NCBI GenBank assembly: GCA_937625935.1 | Contig: OW569367.1 | Coordinates: 186,001-250,000, forward strand | Direction of reading: 5' to 3' | DNA length: 64,000 bases | Origin: Tetramitus jugosus | Lineage: Eukaryota; Heterolobosea; Eutetramitea; Acrasida; Vahlkampfiidae | Shown: piece after piece, positions 52,501 through 62,042 of the stretch | Position numbering within the stretch: position 1 is the stretch's first letter | Layout of the letters: the number at the start of each line of letters is the position of its first letter | Program-made: the position numbers and the translations under genes | Notes under the pieces: model-generated | What the model saw: only the letters and a program-made list of their open reading frames with translations | Told to the model about the DNA's origin: nothing | The model's database searches: none

Positions 52501-52643
52501 AGGTGCAAGAGAGACTGAAGCCAGAGCTGAGTGACGAAGAAGCAAACAGATTTATTCAAGAAGTGATCCTAGAAAGTGAACGTGCCTTGTTTGCTCCCAT
52601 TCACGATCTTACCCATCGCTGGGCCCAGTATTGGCGAAATTAG
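49536..52643 (+). CDS. VPS34: Class III phosphatidylinositol 3-kinase Vps34
   Basis: Three exons, 49536-49621, 49713-49883 and 49976-52643; about 974 residues. Exon 1 gives VVHSCDLDYYVMLKI as in human YIYSCDLDINVQLKI, joining IGDLEGTIE. The C2 domain continues (LWREWIVFPVQYRDLTENAK). A helical PIK domain follows (ALTKFLRCVDWAVIKES, ALELLSKFYQNVDIVRNHAV), and a complete lipid kinase domain with LSFRTMDNQLYKVIFKIGDD, the catalytic loop GDRHLENLLL, HIDFGFILGRDPK, and the C-terminal signature HRWAQYWRN. Vps34 makes PI3P for endosomes and autophagy. The first two introns are short GT-AG; intron 1 has a GTTCG donor. The first ATG upstream of the conserved C2 start was chosen. Confidence 0.95.
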
Positions 52644-52725
52644 TTGTAAAAATTGTACTTTGTTTATCCGCTGATCATCCCGCCAAATTATTCATCAAAA
52701 ATTCTTTCAGCTCCTGAAAACAAAA

Positions 52726-52986
52726 ATGTCAACGAGTAATGGAAAGATTGTTGGTCTAGTGTTTGTTGCGGGCCTGGCTGCTGCCGTGTTTGCTGTTTCC
52801 AAACCAGTGTAGTATGTGTTGATCAATAATGAATTGTTTTACTCATTGAGCATGTATGACCGACCATGTTCATTTTCTCACAACGACTCTGTACATTGCA
52901 GCTTCCCAAAGAAATCTGCACCAAAGAGAGAATTTGAAAAGAAGAACAAGGATCCTCAAGACTACAAGGACAAGGAGATATTGTAA
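52726..52986 (+). CDS. Small single-pass membrane protein, 56 residues
   Basis: Two exons, 52726-52811 and 52902-52986, joined over a 90-base intron (gtatgt...ttgcag) within a Tyr codon (TA|C). The product starts MSTSNGKIVGLVFVAGLAAA, has one hydrophobic helix (about 8-25), then FPKKSAPKREFEKKNKDPQD and a charged end. The A-rich leader, spliced frame and helix-plus-basic-tail layout support a real gene. It is too short for a safe family call. An organelle inner-membrane or respiratory-assembly micropeptide is one idea, unsupported by homology. Confidence 0.6.
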
Positions 52987-53088
52987 GAGTTAAATACAAT
53001 GAGAATTTCCCACTCACTTGCATCTCCCGTATTTGAACTGGAAACGTTAGCGTTGTTCGACGGCTTGTAATGATGCTCGGAACAAAGA

Positions 53089-54392
53089 TTATGGCAATAG
53101 AACTCTGCGACCTCGGTTTAAGACACTCATTTGCTTCTCTTTTTCTTCGCGTTCTAATGCCCAAGACTTTCTAGATGATTTGTTTAACTTTCCTGACCGA
53201 CCGAGAGATTTTGTGAGTGGTTTGTTAGGTGGTTGGATGATTGAAATTTCATCTCCTTCGTATTCGATTCGAAAAACAGTCTCTCCTAGTTCGGTGTTCG
53301 GTCCGATGGAACGATATGCATCTGCACTATTCAGAGATGTGTCAGATTGTGATTCATCTTCTCCATCTTCTTGGGTTGTAGTGTTCGTTATTGGTCTGCC
53401 TTCATCGTCCACAGGACAAGAGAACTTGCTGTTCCAGATACTGAGCGACTGACCAACTGAAATACGTTTCCGTTCGTTCTTGTAGAGCTTTTTGTATCTA
53501 TTCAGTTCATTTTGCATCATGTCCATACGATAGTAGAGAAGTTGAAGCGTTTTAGCATGATCTGCCTCTGGTGCAGAAAGGTTCATATCCGATTGCAATG
53601 GACCTGGTTTTGATGTACCTGGTCTAGAGTTGATCCTAGAGTGAGGTTGCGAGCTCGCAGGAGTTATATTCAAATGTTTCAGTGCAGTTAGCACCTCTGC
53701 CATACCCTCTCTTTCCATCGTGCGATCAAATTCTCGCTTTTGGGATTTGGCAGCTAACCAAGCCTGCTGGGCATTCTCTCGAACTCTCTCACTATATTCT
53801 CGATCTAATTCTTGCTTCCAGTTCTCCATCTCTGCAATCATATTCTCTGATTCTAACTGAGATAGTTGAGTCAGTCTCAATAGCTGTGCTGACATTGAGT
53901 TTATAGATGCTCGAAGTGCCTTATTCTCTTCAGCAAAGAATCTGAACACTCTCAGCTCCCCTTCTAATCTCTGGTTCTCACGATCCAAATGGGCATTTTT
54001 ATGTGTCAGCAACATATTCTCATTCTTTAACTCTTCGGTCATTACAAGGAACTCTGTCTGATTCCTGCTCTGTTCTTTGGCGGCAGAGTGTTCTAGTTCG
54101 GAAGTCTTCTTCACCAGTGCTGCGCTCTGTTCCTCTAAGGTTCGTATCAATGATACTTGCTGTACATTTCTTTCTCTTAGTCTAACATGGTCGTCACAAA
54201 GAAATTGATACCTAAATAGTGACAGTGTAAGTGATTCTGGAGCATCACCAAAGAACCAAAGTTGTTGTTTACTTGCTCTTTCACTAGTTCTTTGACTGTT
54301 TGAATCATTCTCTGAGATTGTGTACTACTAGAGTTCTGATCATACAAGGGTATGGGAACAGGAAGGCAAACATCCTCAGCATTCTCTCCCAT
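53089..54392 (-). CDS. Coiled-coil protein, possibly ciliary
   Basis: Minus strand. The long exon encodes LIRTLEEQSAALVKKTSELE followed by heptad-rich coiled coil (residues about 45-190), then a Pro/Ser linker and YKKLYKNERKRISVGQSLSI, and a basic tail. An N-terminal exon with an ATG at 54392 (MGENAEDVCLPVPIPLYDQN) fits ahead of it. The intron I favour is 54272-54160 (gtaaac...gtacag), giving 396 residues, but the exact splice is uncertain. The coiled-coil organisation recalls axonemal or basal-body proteins such as BBOF1/CFAP157; I cannot assign it. Confidence 0.6.
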
Positions 54393-54496
54393 CTTTCTCT
54401 TCTTCTCCTACAACTCTTGATCGTTTAATTGTGGTCTCTATTTTGCCGCTTCCACCACAAAAAAAGTCATCTGAAAACAACCTGAAAAAAACAAAA

Positions 54497-55806
54497 ATGA
54501 TCAACACAACATCAAAGGAGAGCAGCATTGCCTACACATACCTATCAAAGATCCCAGATCTCATCAAAAATGAACAACTCGTTCTCCAATCTCAAACTGA
54601 AAATCATTTCAAGAAATTGATTGCTCTCAAGGAAGAACAAATCAAACAACAAAAGGAACTCGTTTTTTATCACGAAATTATTCTTGAGGTAGTCATCATT
54701 CACATGTTTTCCTTCTTGCTATCATTAGCTAACATGCATGTGATCATTTTTTTGTTTGTTAGTTTGTCAATGATTTTAAAAAGCTTTCGACCATGGTTAG
54801 CTCTCTGGGGAATGATCGTCATCATCGGACTGATCTGCGCGCAGAAATGCTACTCAAGATGAAAAATGAAATTTTTGTCATGGAACAGCGAATGAACAGT
54901 ATGAGAGAAGAGTCGGAGAATGAACAATTTGTTCGTTCCAACTTGTTTAACAGTATTCAAGGCAAGTGCAATTCGTTTTCTGAGAGATTGAGACAGTTGG
55001 TGGATGAGTACTTGTCAAATGAGATGAATGTTGATTCGTTGTTGACAAATGAGGCGGAATTTGAGTCGTCATGGGCGTTAGCGAATGATTATGGATTGAC
55101 AGAATCGTTTTTTGATCGGATATCATGTGAATTGGGTCATCGAATTGTTGCAATCGTTGATACAGTGTCATCCAACAAGTCTATCAATCAAAAGATGATT
55201 CCTGCTCGAATATTCACCTTTTTGAAACAATACATGAGCAAGTTGTTGGACAAGTATGTACAGAGAAGATGTAATGAAATCTTGGGAGAAGCCAGAGCTC
55301 AATTTTCATCTAATGACTGTCTGATGGAGACTCATACTATAATGGCACACGAAGACAACGTAGAAGGATCACTATTTTATTATCATCCATGTGAGATATC
55401 TTCTGCTGCCCAATGGGTTGTAACATATGTTGATGAACTGGTGAGTGAATCGATCAAGATGTCGTCAATGAAACAAACTCTAATTGATCAATCTGATCGA
55501 TACCTGCAATGCATCAAGACTTTATGCCGATTGTACAATGTACTCATACCTTCCAAGTACAGGAATCAAATCGTGCAGAATTCACACATTTGTCAAGTTC
55601 ATTTCAATGATTGCATGTACCTGTGTCAAATTCTAACGAAATACTCTGTCGCTTGCAACTTGCATTTCAAGAATGCCACGGATGATTCTTCCAACAGCAG
55701 TTTCATCGACTGTATTCGTGAGTTACGAGCCACGGGTGAACGAACATACCATCTGCTACCCCAATCAAAGAGAACCACATTATCTCCGTTCATAAACAGC
55801 TCCTAG
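54497..55806 (+). CDS. Coiled-coil protein with ZW10/Dsl1-like C-terminal pattern (tentative)
   Basis: Two exons, 54497-54688 and 54763-55806; 411 residues, ATG at 54497 (MINTTSKESSIAYTYLSKIP). The N-terminal 100 residues are coiled coil. The body contains FTFLKQYMSKLLDKYVQRRC, SAAQWVVTYVDELVSES and HFNDCMYLCQILTKYSVACN. The HFNDCMYLC segment resembles the NNCMYIAHH signature near the end of ZW10, a kinetochore and ER-tether protein, but the whole is about half the usual size, so this remains a weak call. The join across the 74-base intron keeps frame (GT-AG). Confidence 0.5.
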
Positions 55807-55993
55807 CCTCCTGCTTGCCATTCTTGTTTTCTCCGATTGATAATAAAACTCCTCGCACAAATGGGATGAAAGGTGACCACCCGCGCATCTCCCCAATAAC
55901 AGACCTTCAATTTCACACCCCGAACAACGAACATCTCTCCCTTGAAAAAACCAAACACGTACCCTACTACTACCACTACCGTTCAATCACATC

Positions 55994-58693
55994 ATGGGCA
56001 GTGTATTGCCATTGGACTTTCGAAAGAAACACCATAAGGAGTGGTATCTCGCAAAAACGCTCTGTATTTTGCTCATTCTCGTAACTGTTGGTCTCTACTA
56101 TGCAAGTGATCAGTTTTTGGGTAGCTTTACTGGAAATTCATCATCTTTGATAGTTGGTGATGATGCTCTTGGTACGTTGACCTTGAACAATCATTATCAT
56201 ATCAGTGGTGAGCATAGCTTTGATACGATGGAAGCAATTGGAGCACTCGCAGATGTGCAAGGAGGTGATAATGGAACATTTCCTTTTGCAAACTTGACTT
56301 CTTGCGCACCGAAAACCATTCCTTATGTGTATCGTTGTCAATTTGTGAGAAAACACAGTGCATGCGGCGCAAATGTGTACATGAGGATTCAATATTGCAC
56401 GTTTAAGAAGAAATTGGAACCACTTTATTTTATTTTGGCGGTAAGTACCACAAAGTTGGTTGAGTTGTTGTTTGTTTCATTTGGTGAAAAAGCTCACATG
56501 TTTTTTTGGCTCATTTCTGTGTGCGTGTAGATTCTATGGTTGTTGCTCTTGTTTTACTTGTTGGGAGATACTGCTGAAGCATACTTTTCCTCTTCTCTTA
56601 TTAAAATCTCTGGTTATTTGAGATTGAGCCCGAATATCGCTGGTGTGACGTTGTTGGCACTAGGAAATGGTGCACCTGATTTGAGTGCGATCATTGTGGG
56701 TGTTTTGTCAGGTGATACGGATATCGGTGTTGGTGCACCCATTGGTGGTGGTGTTTTTGTTACGACAGGCATGTATTTTCTTTACGAGGAACTATGCTTC
56801 TATAGTTTGAAGTTCTCGCTGTTTTGAGTTGGAGACATGACTAACATGGTTGCACATTTGTTGTTTTGTTTGTTAATTTGTGATTTGTTGTGAAAACTGG
56901 ATGATAGTGGTGTTGGGAGCTGTTATTTTGTTTGCTGATGTGAAAGTGACTCGGAGACCATTCATTCGTGATGTTGTTTTCTATCTCTGCTCCGTTCTCT
57001 GGGTGTTTATATGGTTCTTAACAAACAAGGTTTATATTTGGCAGAGTATCTTGTGCCTTGTATTGTATTTGCTGTATGTGTTGACTGTGGTGTTTGGTAG
57101 AATGATCTATCAAAGACTCAAGGCACGAAGATTAAAGAAGCAAGCGGTGACTGAATTGGAGAAGGCAGAGCAGAAGAAGAGCAGAAGATTAATGAAAAAG
57201 GAAAGAAAACAACAGAAGCAACAAACTGAAAATGCTGACTTGAGTGTTGGATTGTTAGACAATGAAATCGAGCCGGATATACAATCCGAAACGAGCTTAG
57301 TATCTCTTGTGATTAACGAGAACGAGAATTTTGGTAAGGAGATTGATTCGGATAGTGATTCAGATGATGACTCTGAATCTGAAGAAGAGCATTGGGCTGG
57401 TGGACTGTGGCGGCGAAAACCCTCCTTTGTTCAATACGATAGACAATCAAGTGTTGATTTGAAAGACGAGACAACTACAGAAGTACCGGAAATCTCTGAG
57501 ACGCCAGATGAGAATTCGAAACCAAAATTGAATCCTGCAAAGTCGTTCTTTTATGGCCCAAAGATGGGTATTGTCCAGAGAGGTAATGATGACGAAGCAT
57601 TGGTGATCAAAGAATATTTTGATGAAGAGGGAGATGGTATGTGTTTTTATTTTGGTTGTCGGCCATGGAGTATGGCGCTTACATGCATGTTTCTTAATCA
57701 TAAACAGAGAAGAAAAACGAAGAGCTCACAGAAGTGAACGACGATTCCGATGACGAAGTAAAGGAAAATAAGGTGAAGAAATTCTTGGTTGATCTCATTG
57801 ATTCCACAGGTTGGTTCGACATGCCATGGTACGAGAAGATTACCTTTGTTCTCTTTGGTGCCATACTCGCCCTGTTGCGTAATTTGACGATTCCAAAGTC
57901 TGATGACGAAGAATGGAACAAGTACTTTGCTACTCTCATCCCTATCTTCGCTCCAGTTGCTATTTTAGTTGCAATCAACAAAGTTCATATCTTGATTGGC
58001 AAAGTTTTCCCATTAGCTGTGTTGTTGGCACTGATTGGCGCAGTCCTTGGAGTTTTAGTCTTTTTGTCAACAAGAAGATCCAAACCTCCTATTTATCACT
58101 TTGTATGTATTATATTGTTGGATGTACTGTTGTCGCCGTAAGTATTTTATTAACAACCCGTTGTCATTTAGTTGTTTGTCATTTTCGCTTTCGGTATGTC
58201 CATCGTTTGGATTTATATGGTTGCAAATCAACTACTTAGCTTGTTGGAAGCATTGGGAAATGCTTGGGGAATTGACAAATCAGTACTTGCCCTTACTGTT
58301 TTAAGTTGGGGAAATTCCATCGGAGACATGATTAGTGACATTGTGATTGCTAAGCAAGGATTTCCGTCCATGGCCGTTGGAGCATGCCTAGGAGCACCGA
58401 TGCTCAATTTGCTGCTTGGTCTTGGTGTTGCCATGACTTTCACACCGGAGCAGTTATCCAAGAGATGCTTCTCAATGGAAGCTGATGCACCGACTGCTGT
58501 AGCATTCTTATTCCTGTTGGTTTCTCTGCTTAGTACGCTTATTGTGATTCCACTCTCTCGATTTAGGGGCTACAAAGTATATGGTGTATATCTTATGCTT
58601 TTGTATGTTTGTTATCTAGTGTTGGCGGTAACAACTGCACTGAATCCGAAGTTGACCAAGGCCTTCAGTTGGAAACTGGGTCGTGGTTGTTGA
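55994..58693 (+). CDS. Cation/Ca2+ exchanger of the CCX/NCLX (SLC8B1) family
   Basis: Five exons, 55994-56440, 56531-56768, 56908-57636, 57708-58102 and 58172-58693; 776 residues. The two alpha repeats carry LGNGAPDLSA (about 194-203) and WGNSIGDMISD (about 649-659), the ion-binding signature of the CCX/NCLX branch of Na+(K+)/Ca2+ exchangers. About eleven hydrophobic helices surround an acidic, basic-flanked cytosolic loop (about 320-500, with DSDSDDDSESEEE). Intron 2 begins with GC instead of GT (ACAG|GCATGT). The N-terminal region after the first helix is Asn-glycosylation-like (NGTFPFANLTS) and has cysteines, as in plant CCX/NCLX proteins. Location (plasma membrane, vacuole or mitochondria) is not clear. 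Confidence 0.9.
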
Positions 58694-58739
58694 AATTAAA
58701 AGTTTACAATTTCCAAGGATGTAGTTCGGTGAAATAAAA

Positions 58740-58804
58740 CCCATAATAAAAAAATTATGATTTCCCGAGAAGACACCTTAACGCTCCTACATAATCGGGA
58801 CTTA
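58740..58804 (-). ncRNA. Candidate guide-RNA (omega-RNA-like) scaffold at the Fanzor 3' end
   Basis: Immediately after the Fanzor stop codon (minus strand) is a stem with 6-base arms, TCCCGA (58763-58768) and TCGGGA (58795-58800), around a 26-base loop. Next to it lies a second perfect inverted repeat, CATAAT-A6-ATTATG (58742-58759). TnpB and Fanzor proteins use structured RNAs that overlap or follow the 3' end of their own gene, so this placement fits. The assignment rests on position and folding by eye; the true RNA boundaries and guide are unknown, and the second hairpin could be a polyadenylation-region feature of the neighbouring exchanger gene. Confidence 0.4.
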
Positions 58805-60577
58805 CATAGCAGCTTGATGGAGTGAGCCTTGGAGGTGTTCCACCATTTTGATTAATTCTTTTGCGACTCGGACGACAGAGACATTCAACGTTCCATTCCT
58901 GTCTATTCTCTTATGCTTGACTGGCTTCATGTGAGAATGGCAATGATGACATTTCTGACTTGTCATGAACTCGTCGATCATTTTCACTTTGAAGTGCTCA
59001 TTCAACTTTTTCAATAGCTTTCCTTTTGGTGTTGGAGCATGTCCTTTGTAACAATGACCAAAACCAGCATTGCCCATCCCAATTAACATGCTTCTTCCAT
59101 TTGCTCTCTTTCGAAAGTCATTCATAACATTGGCAATCGTCTTATCTCTCATTATATAGCTATCCCAATTCAGTCTCTTCACCTTTGGGGTGCAATAAAA
59201 ATTCAACAAATCATCCTCGACTTTCAATACAGAATTGATGTGTTCAAGGAACAGACCACTTGTTGGTACACCGGCCTGTTTGATTGAGTTTTGGAGTTCA
59301 TCCAAGTTCTTCTCATTCATTTCGTTCCATTCTGCTTTGTATTTCAACAATCGCTTGGAGTTTTTCGAATGGTGGGACAGATGTCTATATGTTTTGTTAG
59401 ACAACTCCCACTTCTTGCCATCTGAATCAACACAACTCACCAACGTAACAATACCCGGGTCAATCCCAACCAAATATTCAGCACCTTCGTTCATACTTGT
59501 TTCCTTCTTTCTCTTCTTTGCTTCTTTCTGGTCCTTGGATTCCTTTGCCTTATTGTTCTTGTGATTGCCAACGAGTTGATGTCTGAGAACAACAGAGGCC
59601 TGAATACCGTCAGTTCTGATTGAGTCGATTTGAATCTTCTTTGTTCCAACATTCAAACACTTGAGATTACACTTCAATTCAGTTGACTCCTCGCCCTTCT
59701 TTTGTCTTCCTTGTTTCTTCTGTTTAAGCATATCAACTAATTCCTTTGTGCCAATCTCCATACACCTGCACTTGAAATGAGACAAAGGAAGTAGTGCAAA
59801 CGATTTCATATTATTGTTGATCAGAAATTGTTGAACATGCCAGTAAAACTTCAGCATGTTATTGGTGTTGTTCTTCACAAATGATTCATCAATTATTTCA
59901 TCAGTTTTAGCATCAACAAGTGTTCGAACCTCTCGGATCAACACAGGAATCGTCTCTATCAACTCTTTTGGAGGCAATTTGATAAAATCGTGGACAGGAG
60001 TGCTAAATGTCAACCTTCTGATAATGTATTCAACAACCCTTCTTTGTTCTGACTTTGGAATAGATGAGTCACTGTGTAGTTGATTCATTCTGACCCTCAG
60101 ATACTTCCTCAGTCTTGGTTCCAATGTGAACTTGAGCATGTTGGAGATGTTGACATTGAGAGACCTGGCAACATAATTGATGGACGTGGCAAAACTCTGA
60201 TAAATCTTTCTGAGTTTGACTACTACATCGTCCATGTTGACAGACTCGTTGATGAGACTTAAGTTATTGTCTCTTGGTTTTGAATTGCGTCCAAACAACA
60301 CAGAACCTAATCTTTGAAGAAACACTTGATCTAATAAAGGGATTTGATAGTCAGACTCCAAGTGCCTCAAAACGAATATGTTTATAAATCTTGTGAGTCG
60401 AAGAGCAATCCTTGTAATCTCCAGAGCTTGAGTCTGTATGATTGGTAACAGAGTTGGATGATGCAACAACAGAGACTTCAGACCGACCTTGACCACGTAA
60501 TGTGATGAGTATTCATTCTTTTTGACAGTCTCTCTCTTTCTCTTTCTCTTGCCGTCCTTCGGCACGCCTCGTGGCAT
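58802..60577 (-). CDS. Fanzor: eukaryotic TnpB-like RNA-guided nuclease
   Basis: Single exon, 591 residues, minus strand, ATG at 60577 (MPRGVPKDGKRKRKRE), which is an evident nuclear localisation signal. RuvC-I is GIDPG with Asp373. The RuvC-II region LIGMGNAGFG (498-507) lacks the usual Glu, but Glu536 in MIDEFMTSQKC occupies the relocated Glu position described for Fanzors. The zinc ribbon keeps only one pair, Cys543/Cys546 (CHHCHSH). RuvC-III would be Asp559 in IDRNGTLN. The N-terminal 360 residues are helical and basic, like the WED/REC part. Fanzors are programmable DNA nucleases guided by omega-RNA and carried by transposons; a Fanzor from Naegleria lovaniensis has been studied experimentally. 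No transposase gene is adjacent. Integrity of the C-terminus is questionable. Confidence 0.9.
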   Translation of the reverse strand: MPRGVPKDGKRKRKRETVKKNEYSSHYVVKVGLKSLLLHHPTLLPIIQTQALEITRIALRLTRFINIFVLRHLESDYQIPLLDQVFLQRLGSVLFGRNSKPRDNNLSLINESVNMDDVVVKLRKIYQSFATSINYVARSLNVNISNMLKFTLEPRLRKYLRVRMNQLHSDSSIPKSEQRRVVEYIIRRLTFSTPVHDFIKLPPKELIETIPVLIREVRTLVDAKTDEIIDESFVKNNTNNMLKFYWHVQQFLINNNMKSFALLPLSHFKCRCMEIGTKELVDMLKQKKQGRQKKGEESTELKCNLKCLNVGTKKIQIDSIRTDGIQASVVLRHQLVGNHKNNKAKESKDQKEAKKRKKETSMNEGAEYLVGIDPGIVTLVSCVDSDGKKWELSNKTYRHLSHHSKNSKRLLKYKAEWNEMNEKNLDELQNSIKQAGVPTSGLFLEHINSVLKVEDDLLNFYCTPKVKRLNWDSYIMRDKTIANVMNDFRKRANGRSMLIGMGNAGFGHCYKGHAPTPKGKLLKKLNEHFKVKMIDEFMTSQKCHHCHSHMKPVKHKRIDRNGTLNVSVVRVAKELIKMVEHLQGSLHQAAM

Positions 60578-60585
60578 AATGTTAT

Positions 60586-60633
60586 TGTATTTGTTGTGTG
60601 GTGTATTTGTTGTGTGTTGTATTTGTTGTGTGA
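60586..60633. repeat. Three tandem 16-bp repeats in the Fanzor leader
   Basis: The unit TGTATTTGTTGTGTG(G/T/A) occurs at 60586-60601, 60602-60617 and 60618-60633, differing only in the last base. It begins nine bases upstream of the Fanzor ATG and reads CACAACAAATACA on the sense strand. Confidence 0.9.
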
Positions 60634-60949
60634 GTTGAATCAAACAGCGAAAAAGACAGCGCTTTTTAAACCGAGGAAGATGGCCGTTGCCGTTGTAAAG
60701 ACAGTCTCAACGGAAATTTTTACAACTGCACCAATTCCGCAGCTTAGAGGAAACTGATACAACATTTATTGTATTTTTTTATAATATATCCACCTATCTA
60801 TCCAATCTTGAACCAAACGAAAGACAACGAAAAACTTTCTCTCTGACACGACAACAACAACAACGAAAAACACAAGTCGCACAACGAACATCAACAACAA
60901 CAACAACAACCAAATCAATCAAAAAAGATGGAGAGTCGACAAGAGGTGT
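60634..60949. other. Promoter-like spacer with an orphan plus-strand start codon
   Basis: An AT-rich region with CAA-repeat leader (ACAACAACAACAAC) of the kind that precedes genes in this genome, ending in AAAAAAG then ATG at 60929. That plus-strand frame (MESRQEVSICSVHC) stops after 35 codons because it runs into the antisense VPS35 piece. It looks like the 5' end of a gene whose body has been replaced. Confidence 0.5.
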
Positions 60950-61597
60950 CTATTTGCAGTGTGCATTGTAGATTCTCTGAGCAAGTTTCAAGTAGGAGAA
61001 TACAAGCGGTACCAATGTGTATTGAATTCTCTTGACACCACCCTGACCAAAGTGCTTTCTGGCTGCGGCCAAAACTTTAAACAATTGATCAGTATCGCTA
61101 TTATCAAACAAATGAACCAATCTGGCAATCAAGTTCTGTTCTTCTTCGAAATCTTCGAGCAATGTTGCAGCTATTGGTGAGTCGTCAGAAGGTGAGAATG
61201 TTGTTTGGTCTTCCTCATCCTTCAACAGTGGACGAATCAAATCAAACAGTTTGTTCACTTGTTCAAATGTTGAAATCTTGTGTCCATTGTCAAGTGCGCA
61301 TCTCACAATGCTCAGTGCAATAAACTTTCTCTGTTCATATCCAAGAGAATGAATAATATCACCATACTTCTCCAACTTCAAAACTGTTAGCACATTGTTG
61401 TATGACTCGAGTGGCACCAACAACAATCGCTTCAACATCTCTACAATTTCATCTGAAGCAAGTGCAGTGCTATTCAATTGACTAGCAATGTTATTAATAA
61501 TCTTGTTGACATAGTCAGTGTTATCAGGATATGTTTGAAGAGCAAGTGTCATCAATGAGATCTGAATACTCAAGTTATCGGACAATTCAACACCTCT
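60950..61597 (-). pseudogene. VPS35: Internal fragment of retromer subunit VPS35
   Basis: An open stretch of about 215 codons without a start ATG, bounded upstream by TAG at 61600 and downstream by TAG at 60950. It follows VPS35 closely over the middle of the protein (human residues about 390-600): LSIQISLMTLALQTYPDNTD, LESYNNVLTVLKLEKYGD, VNKLFDLIRPLLKDEEDQT, FEEEQNLIARLVHLF and ARKHFGQGGVKRIQYTLVPL. Neither the N-terminal nor the C-terminal domain is present on either side, and no convincing splice sites join further exons. It is a truncated duplicate, probably non-functional; the frame itself is still intact, so the event may be recent. Confidence 0.8.
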
Positions 61598-61718
61598 CTA
61601 ATGGTATCAATAGGACAGAATTTGACAAACGTCAGAAAACTCATACTCATCATCAGGTCACCCGCATTCACGATGTCCTTCAGAGTGTTTGTTTTCTGTT
61701 TTTTGCAAGTTTTTTTTG

Positions 61719-62042
61719 ATGAAAAAAATACAAGGAAAAGGCGCCAAAAGAAGACATAACCAACACCAACAATTGGTAAAGTTTGGAGTCAAAAGAAAAG
61801 TAAGAATAACCGATATACATATTGATTTATTTGTGTATCTAGTTGGTTCGTTCCTTGGTGTAGAAGATGTGTTGAATTTGGTATTGACCTGTCGGGATTT
61901 TCGATCTTCGATAGTCAATAATCTATCAACAATAAGGTCTTATATGGACAATTTGTACTCATACTGTTTGGCCGTTTGCAGGTCAGGCTTACCGTGCAAA
62001 TTGCAAAGGAAATTTTTTGTGCCTGTTTTGATTGCTTGTTGA
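61719..62042 (+). CDS. Short F-box-like reading frame
   Basis: 107 codons, ATG at 61719 (MKKIQGKGAKRRHNQHQQ). Residues about 25-65 (VRITDIHIDLFVYLVGSFLG, VEDVLNLVLTCRDFRSSIVN) resemble an F-box, the Skp1-binding motif of SCF ligases: a helix, then DVLNLVLTCRDF. There is no substrate-binding part before the stop. It may be a truncated remnant of a longer F-box gene, since the following 550 bases hold only short broken frames. Confidence 0.45.
   Translation: MKKIQGKGAKRRHNQHQQLVKFGVKRKVRITDIHIDLFVYLVGSFLGVEDVLNLVLTCRDFRSSIVNNLSTIRSYMDNLYSYCLAVCRSGLPCKLQRKFFVPVLIAC

Noticed and set aside
54163-54240. Splice acceptor at CTATTTAG for the coiled-coil gene 53089-54392
   Set aside because: It leaves the wrong phase for every available GT donor in exon 1; the GTACAG acceptor keeps frame.
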